From Bradysia coprophila (taxonomy: Eukaryota; Arthropoda; Insecta; Diptera; Sciaridae): a stretch of 64,000 nt of DNA. Positions 48,031 through 62,400 of the stretch are shown piece after piece. A program made the position numbers and the translations under genes. The number at the start of each line of letters is the position of its first letter. Within the stretch, counting starts at the first letter, position 1. The DNA lies in assembly GCF_014529535.1 (NCBI RefSeq), contig NW_023503608.1, forward strand, positions 2,976,001 to 3,040,000. Reading direction: 5' to 3'. Under the pieces are notes generated by a model. That model saw nothing but the letters and a program-made list of their open reading frames with translations. It was not told where the DNA came from and ran no database searches.

Positions 48031-49454
48031 GAAATGTAATTATGTAATTTAAGGCATAAGGCATTCATATCGCTTAGGTAGGTCGAAATTTTGTCCTATG
48101 TGAAGCAGGGCTGGAAAAAGTAATTCTAAAAATATGCTTCGAATTACCAGACTCGATAATTATTCTGAAGATATACTTGCCATCAGTGAAATGTTACACA
48201 TTTTCATTGTAAACGTAAAGCCAATAAATTATTCAAATGCATTTCAGCAATTCAAGTGTTTAATTTTATTACCTATACCGCAGTTTATCTCTGCAGCTAA
48301 CGTGTTTGCATTTAAAAAGAATAAAATTCCGAAAAAAGACTGCGAACATTAAGTGCCGTTCGTTCATAAAAATGATGTCACGCAACAAAGAGGGTTGGTC
48401 AATGTACATAGTTGCGACAAAAAGTACTTTACTGGGTTTTTTCCAAGGTAAGTATAGTGAGGATAGTATAGTAATGCCATTCAGACGCGCGCCCTAGCAC
48501 ATAAGTTCGATGCTAATGACATCCTTTTTTTAAAAGGTTGACTACGATTTTTTTTTGTATTTCACAAAAATATTTTCGCTATCTCACAACAGATGGCCCG
48601 ACTTTCTATTCAATTTTTTGCTTACAACGAAGGGATGAGATGGCGTTTGTATCGAACTTTCGTGCCACCGCACATCTGATTCGGTTATATATGGCATTAC
48701 CTCCTCACTATATTTACCTTGGTTCTTTCAAAAAGACTTTTTTGAGAAAAACGTTCAATTTAAATGCTCAAATGATCTATTTGGCACACCATGTGTATTG
48801 TTACACTCGGCTTGTAGTCTCGAGTGACAATCTACACATCTAGTGCATAAAAGAGCATTCATCACTCGGTGGCATAATTAACTATTTTGTGACATCATTT
48901 ATGAACGTTCCCAATTGGCATAGCATTACAAACGGATAGGAAATACCTGTTCGGTCGTTTGCTACAGAAATAGAAGACTTGTACAATTGGCCAATTGTAT
49001 GTTGAAACTGACCATACCTATTACCATCCATATATATACCATTTCAAAAATGATTTTTTTTTCACCCCTAACTACCATTAAACATTTTCATAACAGCCAG
49101 CGATTCATGTATAGTAACCACAACATATAACTACATAATCGCGTGTACTTGCCTAAAATTGTTCAATATAGCTGCTTTAGAAGTTAGTGAAAGTTCTTGT
49201 GTTGTGAAATATACATCACAGACTGATATATTTAATCGTGGAACGGATACAATAGATTTTGTTGGTCATTGCTAGAGAGCTTTGAACGGGTATTTAAAAA
49301 GTTTAAATACTAAAAAAAAGTTTAATAATAGTAGGAAAGACGGAAATGTGTCCCTAAGTTGTTTCATTGATAAAATAACTTTAAATTTAATTTTAAAATT
49401 TAATTGTAACGCAACAATATTTTGAAGTTACCTACAATTCGGACTATGCTATGA

Positions 49455-49680
49455 AATTTTGCCCTTCATAAAAAAGCAATTTTCATGGAATTACAGTGGC
49501 CATAATAGTTATTTACGTATCTGTTGTGGACGGTATGTTTTAGTGAATTTCGCGAGTTGCAGCGCGAACGAAGTGAAAGCGAACGTGTCTAAGATAAACC
49601 ATCCACAACAGATGCGTACACAACTTTTCATACTGAAGGCCTAAATTACGAGAAAATTCCGAAATTCATTCCCAAGACAT
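49455..49680 (+). repeat. Foldback element, copy 2 (GTGGACGGT family)
   Basis: ATCTGTTGTGGACGGT and ACCATCCACAACAGAT form inverted arms of about 16 bp. The whole stretch matches the reverse complement of 10330-10560. Confidence 0.7.
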
Positions 49681-50467
49681 GAAATAACAGAAGCCTATGT
49701 TGTCAAAAACGTTCGTTGGGCTTACCCATGGAAAAAGTTGGAAACAACTTCATCGAAGCGCAATTCCCAACTTTTTTTCCCTCGTTGTACAAATAACTAT
49801 TATTAATCGTATTTCATCTCAGATGCAATGTTAAGCAAAAAACGTATAAATGTTATGTTACTCTTTCGTTAACTTCGACGACATAGTATTTTGAATTAAT
49901 TGGATTAAGGTGTAACGAAATGTTGTCGGTTAATTTTTGGTCACTGTTTATCATGTTGTTTTGATTAAAATCAAATAAAATTTTCCTTAAATCCCAACGA
50001 GTTCGTCATGATATTTCTGCTTATAAAGATAACGAAATCTTTTCCAAAAATAAATTCTTTGTTCGGTTTATCAAGCACAATATAAGAAAATCTTCACCTT
50101 ATCAACGGCAATTGATATCACTCCAATACAGCTGTAAAACAATATTTTTATCCATATCTATAAAAACTACTATGAAATGCACTGTCGTTATCGAAATTGA
50201 TTTACCATTAACAGTAATAACAGACTCAAGGAACATATGGTCGAAGCTTCATATGTACGTGGTACTCATTTAAAATTCATTAAGCTTTATTATTCCTGAA
50301 TGGAAGGGACTTTTAAAGAATTACAAGTGAAAAACAAACTTTTATTGTTGGACATATAAATAAATATTGTCTGCTGATTTCATAGGTATATTGAGTGTGC
50401 GTGTGTGTTTGTAAAACAAAGTGTTGTTCCGATATTTACACACGTAAGATTGAAATTGTTTACTGAA

Positions 50468-53400
50468 ATGCCATTGATAACTAGCCATGTGAAAGTGTTG
50501 CAAACAATCAAAGCCCACACGAGCGACATAAATTGTATCGAATTTTGGGGAAATCATTTATTATTCACTGGTTCAAGGTAATTATTATAACTGAGTGATT
50601 ATGAAATTAGAACTGTATAACTCAGGTCTAAGTATGGTAGGTCCGAGACGAAAGCGAGAATCTTGTTTATCACTTATCACAGCAACGTTTGAAATACAAA
50701 TTTACCATTCAGGCAAAATAAATTGGCAAAATAAAAAGTTCCAAACAATTACGTAAGTCATTTTATTGACTAAACCCTCGGTTAATGAGTTGTAACGCTC
50801 ATGTCAATTAAGTAATGACTCATTTCCCGGGGGTGAAGTCAGTAAAGTTTGATAAGCCGAGCGAGTGAAAATTCCCTAATTCTACTGGAAAGTGATTAAA
50901 GGCGAGACATATAAATAATGACATTCAATAAAAAAGAAATTAATCGACAGAAAATAAGTATAATGATTAACAATGAACTGGACGATAAATCAATTTTTCT
51001 TTTTTCCGTGCCTGATACATTATTGCGTAAAACTCGTTGCCGTTATTTACCCAACCATTTTTCCTCAATTATTCATTGCATTTTCATTATTAAATATGAC
51101 ATAGCCTTTCGATCAATTTAGTTGTCCGTTCGCTTACTTTACATGTTAGTAAAACTTTTTCATGATATGCGAGGGACAACACGAGCGAGTACTTGATATT
51201 TTATTGATTAGGGGTGTACGACAGTACGACGATTCAGTAGTTGAGACGACAGGTGTTCCCATGCAAAGTCTTCACAGCACAACCTTTTCAAGGTTGTTGT
51301 GGAAAAGCTCTCATTTTTGTGATTTCCTCGATTTGACAATTTTACATCTAGTGCGATAAAATGCCTGAACTGTCACAAAACCCCTACTATTATGTTATAA
51401 TAATACGTTGAGACAGTGAAGAACAAAAATAGCAATTAAAGATCAATGTAATGGCGTGAGGTTAACCAGATTAACCTTTCACAAATTACTATGTCATCAT
51501 TTAAAATCAAAATGAAAAGTCACGTAAAAACTGGGCTTTTCAAATTTTTATCCATTGTTATGTATTTACATAGTTAAGGCTAAGGTCAATAATCAAATCA
51601 CACGTACACGTGACTTTTCGTTTTTATCACAAAACAAGAAATTCGTTACAGCTCTAGAGCTGTAAAGTAGATCTGAAAATCCATTCGACCGTAGGAGATA
51701 TTTAAAACATAGAAACGCACCTAGTTAAATGTGACTTTGTGGTATGTAAGCTTATTATAGATAGATCCGCGGAGGATTTGCATTACCTTCAGTATTTATA
51801 TACTTTGCTTAGAACAACCTTTCAGCCCCTTACTGGCTTTTCTGTTCTAGAATTGGCGAGCCTTTGACAAGATGGGCATTTCACATTTGTGAAAGTTTGA
51901 AAATATTTAAATACCATCATTTATCACAAATAGCATCGTACGAGCGTTTATTGCGTTTTAACCGACTTATCTTGTGTATGTAATTGTCAGATAAGGAGCT
52001 CTATTTATACAAAATCAACAGAGCACCGTGAATCAAAACACTTCCCTATTTAGACAAATACGAGGCTACAGTCTTGAACTCTTAGTATTTTGACCACTGC
52101 TCCTTCTGTCTTTGCGATGATATATTCTTAGTATCACTTACCAAGAAATAATTAAGTCTGTGAAAATGTTCAAGGTATTGATGGGTAAAAATACATTTGT
52201 TTAGGTTAGTGTTTTAGCTCGACTTTTGACAATTAGAATCTCTATTTAAAGTCTAGCGCTTCATGCTACGTTCATTACACATAGCTATCTTACATCTTAA
52301 CAAAACGGTTTACGATTTAAATATCTTTAGAATCCCAAGTAAACTAAAACCACATCCTACACTTCTTTTGTGGTTGACCAACCGATTTTATATTTCTCTT
52401 TTTTCTTGCTACAGTGATAAAACAGTTCGAGTATGGCGTTGGAATGTGGGAAAAGGCTTCGTCGAAGAAGTATTTTCTCCACTGCTGGGTCATAAGTATG
52501 GAGTGACGTGTGTGAGAGTATCACCACAGGTAATAATTTTGATAAAAACGAAAACCTCAATTTATAAAATCAAAATTCATTTCAATCGATTCCATCAAAA
52601 GAAAACATTTAAATACTCCAACGGTATCGGGTGCTTACTCTCTAACAATCGAAACTGCATCGCAAATTTGTTTCGCTCACTAAACTGTTGAGCTTCATTA
52701 TAGAATTGAGCTAAGTAGATGTACACGTCCATCACTTTCGCGTAGCATCCCAATTTCGTGAACTTTTCCACGGTCTCCTCCAGAATGTCCTTGCATCTGT
52801 TCATCTTCGACAATTTGCGGTCGGCGTCCGGTTCGGCCGCAATTAAGCACTTAACAAACAAAAACATTGTCTTTGCCGTGTCGTACAATCCACCATTTGC
52901 CAATACAGTGTCCATACATCCGGTTATAGTTTTTAGCGCTTGAGTCGGCATTCCCGTATTGAGCAGGACGAACGCGAAATTTACATCAACAATAGCCGCT
53001 TCGTAGGAGAAATACTTGGCATTGGCATAGATCAGGGCTTCCTTGAGAATGGTCACCACATCAGCTGATACACTGTTGCCATTCATTTTCGTATTTGCCA
53101 ACAAAATCATGGCTCTGACCCGATTCAAGGGCTCCAGCACGTCGTCGGTCAAGAGATTTTCCAAAATTTTTCTAGCTCCAGTCAGATTCCTTCGGGCAAT
53201 GTTTAATCTAGCTCGTTGCAACAGACTCACATTCCTATCCAATGTATACACTTTCGAGCAAGCTTTCGACGCAACATCCCATTGATGTTGATAGATAGCA
53301 CTGAGTGCTGTGATGTATCCGTCACAGATCATCCAGTAGCGAGACATTGGATCCCGTGGAAAGCGATTCTGGGTGTGATATAAAACGACAGAGCTCAGCG

Positions 53401-56400
53401 AAAATTCACCTTGAACGGCCAGCCACAGTGCTATGCAACACAATGAGTGACAAATTGCTTCGCAATTTTCCATACTGTCGTTCTCTCGTTTCGCATGTGT
53501 TCGTACGGCCTGCAACAGTAACTGACTGCATAGCGATGCCATTTCATTTTTCCCGTACATTGTCCAAACGGCTGCCTTTTGTGCTATGCAATTCGTTATC
53601 AGATCCATTAGTGTGTGCTGGAAGTTGATCACTTCGCTCTTCATCAGTAACTCGAACAATTTCGACGGTAAAAAGCCGGAAATCGCAGCAACATTTACGA
53701 CAAACTGCATGCCCAACGAGACGGAGTGAACTAGGGTGAGCTCAGTTTGATTGGAAATGTTTCGTTCGCACGATTGCATGTTCAATTGAATGTTGCTTTT
53801 GTCCAACAAACACAACCATGACTGAGCCAGTTGCAGACACACCTGATCGCCGACTTCTTGTGCCAGCATAATGCATTCCTTTAAGCTAGCCAGCGCCTCT
53901 TTATTGTTCCCGAACTGTGCGTGCATTATAGACAAATTCAAACTGGAATACTGGAAACCCTTCGTTTCTGGTGGATTGTGCGACTTAACAGCGCTGCGAT
54001 CGAACGCCCGATGGAATGCCTCCAGAGAGTTCAGATAGTCTCGTACACGCAGATTGTTCATGTAGCTAAGGATGTGTGCTTGTGAATGCAACGGATTGTC
54101 CTGGATGACTTCTTTCAATTTATTTTGCAAATCGATGGGACTCAACGCTCGCCGTTCATTATTTTCCAATAAATGGCACTGTTGTGACACAAAAAAATCC
54201 GCCTGTTTCATCGACCACTTACTCTGGCTGGTTTTCATCAATATCGGATTGTCGTCGGTCATTTCGGTGATGTTTGAACTGGGTGCAATCAGTAAACCTC
54301 GCATGCCCTTTTCATAATACATTTTGATGTCTTTGAACAATTTCATCATATCATCGAACGTTAATCGGTCCAACAGCATGACGATGCGGCGAATGTACAA
54401 TATTAGAATTCCGAACTGATTGATGCCGACATTCTCGCTCATCATCTTTTCGACGAACTTCTGCAGATCCAATAGAATTTCGACGCCGTTGTCATTTAGC
54501 ATTTCCATTAAACTTTCGAACGATTCCAAATGCTCCTTCGACAAACCAAATTGCTTTGAGGTCAACAAATTGTGTAGATCCATGTACGGCAGGTCGGGAT
54601 ATTGTATTAGCTTCAGCAGCAGCAATGTAAATTTCCGACGATATTTGGCCGGATAGGAAATGTTCTGACTGGAAGCATCGCTCAACAGTTTGCATTTCAA
54701 GTTCACATATTCTTGTACCAGAAATACCTTCAAAACAAAACGGAAAAGAAAATGTTGAAAGTTCAGCTGATTCGTGCATTTGTGGTGTAAATCGATAAAC
54801 ACTCACAACTATTATCTTGTGCGGAGTCAGTACATCGATTTTATTCGACTTGTTTGGATATATATTCAAGGCATCGATTTCCTTCTTCTCCATGACTTAT
54901 AACTGCTAAAGAATTCAAAATAAATAATTTAATTTTCGTGAGTATTTACAAAACTAACCGGCGGGTGAAACCTGCATGACAGCCGTTGACAACCGAAATG
55001 AAAACACAACACAATTGGCTTGCGTATGCCATCTCTGTTATATCGGTATCAACACGTTTGTTATAGTGGGAAATTTGTATAACGAGCAACATTTGTTGGA
55101 AATTGTTCGTGATATAGCAAGACCATAAATTGTCTTAGTAATACGTCTTTATTGATTGATACGATTCTTACCCATTTGTAATCGATGTACTGTTGAAAGG
55201 AATAATCATCACTATTTTGAATAATCATCACTATTTTGGAGGTTTTCTTCAAAGGTCACCTTTTAAACGTAATCAGAACTTCGAACAACGAAAAGAATAG
55301 AACAGCTTCATACGAAGTACAATTCACGCCGTAAGTGTGCCTAAAATTTGAATTTTAAGTGAACGATTTGATGAAAAAGTGAACCGAAAAGTACATTTCA
55401 ACGCTTCCTTGTATGAAAATGACGCTACGTTAGAAAGAGCTCCGCACTTTCCGTTTTGAATTTCGACCGCACTTACGGCGTGAATAGAGAGTTTGCGCAA
55501 ATGACGTTTAGGCAATATAGGTCAACTTATAAATCCAAATTTATAAGTTATAAGTCAGTCACTTATAAGTTATTAGTCACGTGGTTATAAGTCATAAGTT
55601 ATAAGTCCAATAAGGTCCCTGACCATGATTTGCGGACGAAAAACCTGACCATGATTTGCTTATGCAAATTTACATGTAAAATAAATTATACCGCAAATCA
55701 CGATTCACTTGGACTTTGCGGTATAATTTGTATGGCTTTTTAAAATACCCCAAATATCCAAGGTTCTGAAAGAACAGGTTAAGACACTTACGAAGGCGGG
55801 TGAAACACCAATCTTGAATTGTCAATTGATTGTATATTGTATATTTTTTGAAAAGTCAACTTGAAAACAATTTTTTTTTGTTAAGTTGAAATCGTCATAT
55901 AAAATTTTCCAAGCCTAGTTGGCGATACAGGAAAATTTTGATCACACCGCCTTCGTGATCAACTCGAAAGTGTCTTAACCTGTTCTTTCAGAACCTTGCA
56001 AATATAGGTCTCTATGGAATTTCATAGAAAATATCCCAAATCACGATCATCATAACGAAAATCTTGACCCAATTAAAATATTTTAATTAAAGAATTTCTT
56101 TTAATATTGATTAATTAGGAAGCCAAAAGTTCAATCTTCATACAGTCCCGGAATTATAAGAAGTTACATTTACAATCCAATTCTCCTTATTCAATCCACA
56201 TGCATTGCCAACGTTACGACATTTACGTATGTATATATGTATTATAACATGTAAATCGTAGTGGAATGAATAACATCGATTGGATTGTATTTGTTGAAAA
56301 TGTAACTTCTTATAATTCTTCCACTGTAATAAAGTTAGCCATTACGCCTGGATTTTAAATAATTTCAAGAAAATTACGTACAAAGGTAAAAATTGTCACG

Positions 56401-59400
56401 ATAACACAAATCATAGACTTATAAAGTAAAGGTTATAGTTCATAAGTTTATAGGTCAAGAGTTCTGGAGGTGGTGACCACGTAAAGTAACAAATCTTTAA
56501 GAACCAATATAAAGTCGATTCAATAATTCCAAAAATCCATAAATTAACGCACAGAAACCTGAAAAATTTATCAAATGTCTGATGCTCTCGAGGTCAGAAG
56601 AGTTTAAGAACGGTGGAGAAGTAAAACGTTTTTGTCATTCTTCCTGATTTGTCCTCAGAAATAGACTTGCTGAAGAAATTTCTTCCTGGCTAACCATTCT
56701 AAGAAGCTACATCTTAGGATCATAGTTTTTCTATTCTATCGCAAATATGTGTTGCATGAACGCAGCTTCTGAGTACTTCACAAAGCTCATAAGCCATACT
56801 CATATTATGACATTAAATAAACTAAGCTTCTGAGGTCAAATCAGGAAGAATAACGAAAACATTTTACTTCTCTAATCTCTACCGCTCCCCAAGAACTTCA
56901 GGATTTTTCAGGTTTCTGTGATAAAGTAAATTCCTCGTTCAAGACACGTGACTACAGTATTTTATGGATTTTTGGGATTCTTGAATCGACTTTACATTTG
57001 CTCCTATTGGAGTTTTTTTCGTATATCTTTGGAAGAACAGACGCAGCATATGTTTATTGCAACATCTGATGGTTAATCCAGTCACGAAAAGAATTCACGC
57101 AAAAAAAGGAAATTTCGGATGTACGTTCAAGATGTACAAAATCTACATTTTAGACGTACATTCTACGTACTAGACGTAGTGATGTACGCATAAAACGAAA
57201 AATGTACAGATAATACGTTAAATGTACTGATAACTCAACCATTGGTCTCATCGTCGAAATGTACGTTTTAGCCGTAGCATGATTTACGTTTAAGACGTAG
57301 GATGGTGTACATGTAAGACATACAATAATATTATGTTTGGTGTTGATGTCAAAAGTTATATCTGAATTGTTTCACAAATTATTTAAAAGAACAATTCGAT
57401 TTAAATATTCATTTCAATTAATTGTTGTATTGTCGTATTGCTCGTTTGGTTTCTAAGCTGTTGGATTGCTTTGAAATGACCAATGTTTTAAAAAAACTCG
57501 ACGTAAAGATGTAACGCGATTTTAACGTTCATTTTAATATTACCGCGGAAAATCAATTTCTTGCCAATAGAACCATGAGAGTTCATCCAAGAAAAAGAGG
57601 TTCTTATAATGCGTAGGAAATGGAATTCTATTATTTAATTTTATCACGCGTATTTAATTTTGAACTCTGGTCTTTGATGAGACCATTATACTTTCACAAG
57701 TTTCTGATCGGATTCGGAGTTGCCATTGCCAATCAACAAGCCCAAAACCGACATCTAAAAAAAATGATGATTGAATTCCGACTTGACAAATGGATGCGTT
57801 GCGGCTAAAAAATCGGATCTATTTTTGATTAAAACCTTCAATCTCTTGGAGCCTAAAAAAATATAATTACTGCAACAACATCCGACCTTAACAACTCTAA
57901 CTTACTCGAAAATTTCAGAACAAGAATACATATTTGGATTCGGTCTCACCAGTCATTATATTGGCTTAAAAGTACTCAGATTTTCTAGCTCAATAGGTTT
58001 GTTCCAAATAACTGTAAACGCGAACTTTGACAACCCGAACCACGACGATTTCATCCATAGACGACATAACCTTGGCTTTTCGCTGAAATTTTAAGGCCCC
58101 GTATATATAGTGACAGCTCATTTTTCATGAGCAATTGTTTAGGTTCTGTTGTCTATGGATGAAATTTGACAATTCGTATGGCCTTGGAACAGATGTATAG
58201 CTACAATTGCATAATAAAATGTACAAATCTACCGAGAATCCTATGATCATGTGTTCTAGATGAACTGTACATTATATTTTTAAAGGAACATGTGGCGAAA
58301 ATTTCATAAATTATCAATAATAATTATTTTTTAAAGTTTGAAAACTCGACTTCTTTTGGGAGCCTGAAATTTAATGTTTAATCATCAGAAAATATTTGCC
58401 TGAATGTTGCTAAACTCAACTCAATTTAAGTTTGCAATTGGTTAGCATTCTACAATTTTAATTGTTCCACAGCGTTCCACATGTTGTCAACAAAAGAAGC
58501 GTAAAGAGTGTCGTTTCACTCACAAACGTGTGGAATTGAAGAAGCGTAAAGGCAAACGCTACTTCTATGTGGTGGAACACGCGTGGAACAAATAAAACGA
58601 AAGAAACAAACGAAACCCACCAAAATTGCATTCTTATGATGAGATCAGTTTACTGCGTCTAAGCTACATCCTTTTTCTACTATGTTTAAAAGGAAATGAC
58701 AAACAAAAGAACTCTTCAAAGTAAACTGTTCGTAACTCAACAACTAGTTAGCTCAGTGCGAAAGTCACTGACTCAAGATCGAGAGGTCCCCAGTTCAATT
58801 CACGCCAGTGACAATGTTTTTTTTTTTTTTCATTCGCGTTTGAGAAACCCAGCACTTTGTTTTATATAAAGTAATCGATCTCACATCTGTAAAGTGGGCA
58901 AAGGACGAAATATAGTAACATTATTTCTAGAAAAATTAAAAAAAAGCGAAATTTCCAATATACGTTTTATTCGTACATTGTACTGATAACTCAACCATTG
59001 GTCTCATCGTCGAAATGTACGTTTTATCCGTACGACTTTTTTTTTGCGTGAAGAGGGTAGAAGAATTGAATCGATCCTGGACTCATTGTCATTTACGCTC
59101 ATAGTTTCAATTCCTTATCTTCAGATAGCTTCGTCACAAATAAATAAAATTTTATTGATTCAAGTAGAGTTCATACAACGTTCCTTCCAAAGCACCATAC
59201 ACTTTGTTCTTTCCAATTCCAAAGAAGTTAACAAAGTTAACGTGTCTGTTTCCCTTCTTTAATTTACAATTTTATTTGTTCAAAAAGAGCCTCTAAATTC
59301 TCTGAAGATTTGACCACTGCTTCAATAAACTTTTTCCCCTGTGGTATGTCCACGTTATTCTCCAGAACAATTTTAGCTCGCCGCAAATAGCCTTCAGCAT

Positions 59401-62400
59401 TGTATAACTCCTCATAATCGTATGGTTCGTTGTTTTCCTTCGCTGCTTTAATCCTCCTTTTCTCAAGTTCTACTGTTGCTAATTGCAGTTCATACAATAC
59501 GATGCCCGTATAGAGTGACAATCGAATCGCATGTGGATCAATAACATCAACAATACTCAACAACTCGTTACACATGTCGATTTTTCGCTTGAGCAGCTCT
59601 TCAGATAGGTCAGCCAATAAATAGTCCGTTTGAGTGCCATATCGTTGAATCAACGAATGTTTCAACGAGAAGATGTGAAAGTGATTTGGATGCAAGAACT
59701 GTTTCAGCTTTTCAATCAATTCCTCCAACTGTTTTACTGTCGTTTCCCGTTCCAACATCAAAGCATCGACCTCCTCTTCGATGTTTGATAGTAAAAATTT
59801 CACTTGATCGTTGGCAATTCGTACAGGGCATCGATCACAAAACCATTCGGTAGCTTCATCATGTGGATCGGTGGGCAGCAATGTTCCTCCGCAAGCGATG
59901 TCCTCTTCCGGACCGATACATTTCAATGCACTGATGAATGTGCCCAGTTCAGTCGGATCGGCACACCGTGGACATTTACACACAAAATATTTGTTCGTCA
60001 TCAAGTGTTCGTGGCGCATTTGAGTTCCCCACAGCATGTGCGTGTACATAATGGACAGATTTTCACCCTTTTTAATGTCCCGTCCAGCAATCATGGTTAT
60101 CTTGTAATGCTTCGTAAAGTCGAAGGTATAGAAACAGTTCGGCATGCATGAATGTTCCAATAGACACGCGGTAGGATACAAAGCACAAATTTCCATGCCA
60201 GTGGGCAGATTAACATTCAACGCATTCACTTCCATAATGCCACATAGTCGATGTAAGTCCTTCGATTCACAGTTTGGAATTAAATTTTTTCCTTGAGCCT
60301 TAACCGACTCAGCATTTATTTTGTCCAGAAAATTGGTTTTTAAGTACGACACGATGCGTTGCTCTGCTTCTCTAAAAAGAAACATTTTTTAAATGAGTTT
60401 TGTTCGTAGAGAGCTGCCGTCCGTGTAAAGCCAAAATAAAGTTAGTTTGCAGGAGATTTCGGTTGCTCTGAATAATATTAAATTTGGAAAATTCCGTTCA
60501 AATTCAGAAAAAAAGCTCGTCAAACCTCACCCACTTCATTTTGACTTTACACGCCACAGAGGCATGACATGGGTCATTACTCAAAATATTTTGTTCCCTT
60601 TCGATCGTCATCGTGACTCTCCAGCTCGAGAAGTTGTTTCCATTTCTGTGGATACTTCAACTGAAGCAGAACGCAACGGAGAGTCAGCAGTGCTTCGCTG
60701 CGATAGTAATCAAGCAATAACTTAATGTTGCTTTTATCCTGGATCTGTTTACCAGTTCGTAATACCGCACATTCTAATCCATGAAATTGTGGATTTTCCA
60801 GTCCTTCGCAAGTCGTAGAACACACCGGCCAGTTGCATCTGTAATTTAATGAAATTATGTTGCTAAACCATTTTTCATAAAATATTGGGGCTTTGTCGTG
60901 TACTGTGAAGTACCGGCAAACACCTGTGATACATTCTCAAGTACTTATGTTCTCTTCAAACTGTAAAATCTTCACCTCGACCCACTAAATTTATGGAGTT
61001 TTTTTCTTCTATTTTTCACTTGAAAACATATTTAATATCACGGGTAATAAGTGTGTCAGGGCCTTTAAGTTCAATTTTCTAACATTCAAATATCCAAACA
61101 ACATTTCACTTAAATTTTATTTATTTTTTTTCAATAAAACAGATTGAACAAATTAACTTCGCCCTACTACCAAAATGACGACCAAAAATTTATCGGTGTC
61201 GACTACACTATGTACACACAAAGAAAATACTAACCTAGGACATCCCAACTGATCGATTCTAACTGGCTTAAAGCATCCGACACATGGGAAAATCGGCTCC
61301 TGTCTCTCATAATCGTCCATGCACCATTTTGGACCAGCTATTAATGGCGCTTCACTAAATATAACACTCTTGGCCTTAATATCGCGAGATGCACGTACAT
61401 AACGACCTAATTGATCGGAATGTGCTATTTCCAATGGGCGACATTCCAATTTATGAGTTTTCCAATCCTTTTTCTGATGTTCAATGCCACAATACGAAAC
61501 ACATTTACATGCAGTGCACTTTAAACTGCATTCAGCATCGCATACTGCACATTTTCCGTTCGTTTCCATTGAATTTTCGTTTTCAATCTTAAAATATGTG
61601 ACCAAATCGGCTATTAAGGTGACAATATTTTCACTTGTACTTGTCTGCGAGAAGAGTATTCACATTTAATGTAACGAACGGGATCTTATTTTTCGACTGA
61701 CTAAAATGAAAATTTTAAAGGTGGGATCTCGCATTTTCTCTGTCGAAAATAAGACTGTAAATTTTCCATTCACGAATCATGATGTGTGTTTGAGTGTATT
61801 CTTGGTGAGTCAGTGAATGCTGTAAGAAAAGGAAATTTGAGAAAGAGTTCGCGAGACAATATATAAGTGTCATGCAAGAAAAATTTATTGACTGCCGAAT
61901 TTTTTGCCATTCTGGTAAAAACATAAAAAAGGTGGAAGAGTCACCTAAAGAGTGTGATCGAGTTAAGTTACAATCCATTTTCAAGGAGTGCAAGATATTC
62001 TCAAAAACAGATCCTGCACCTAAGAATAAGTCAATTTAATCCTGAATATTCTCTTGCAACTGCAGGTATGAAATTGATCGTAAAATCTAAATTCTCGTTG
62101 GGAGCCGGAGCCAATTTTTGATTCCATATTTACATTACCTTAAAATTAATTAAAATAATTAATTTTCTCAAAAAACTAACCAGCTTATCACCACTTCCAA
62201 CATACAATCATCACATTTTCCAAATATTTCACAAAGAAAAATCGTCATAACCTCGGTCATACCAAGAACTGATTTACTATGTCAATAAAATCCAAAAAGA
62301 AAGTGAGAGTATTGTTTATAATGCGCGGTTTATAAATAGTAATCGAAACGCTCATTGACTTCATATTGCATGATTTCTAACTGAAAAGCACGTGTTGAAA

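Noticed and set aside
57620..57808. 62-codon ORF followed by a basic 58470-58595 frame
   Set aside because: Unrecognised; the second frame is the inside of a GTTCCAC/GTGGAAC palindrome.
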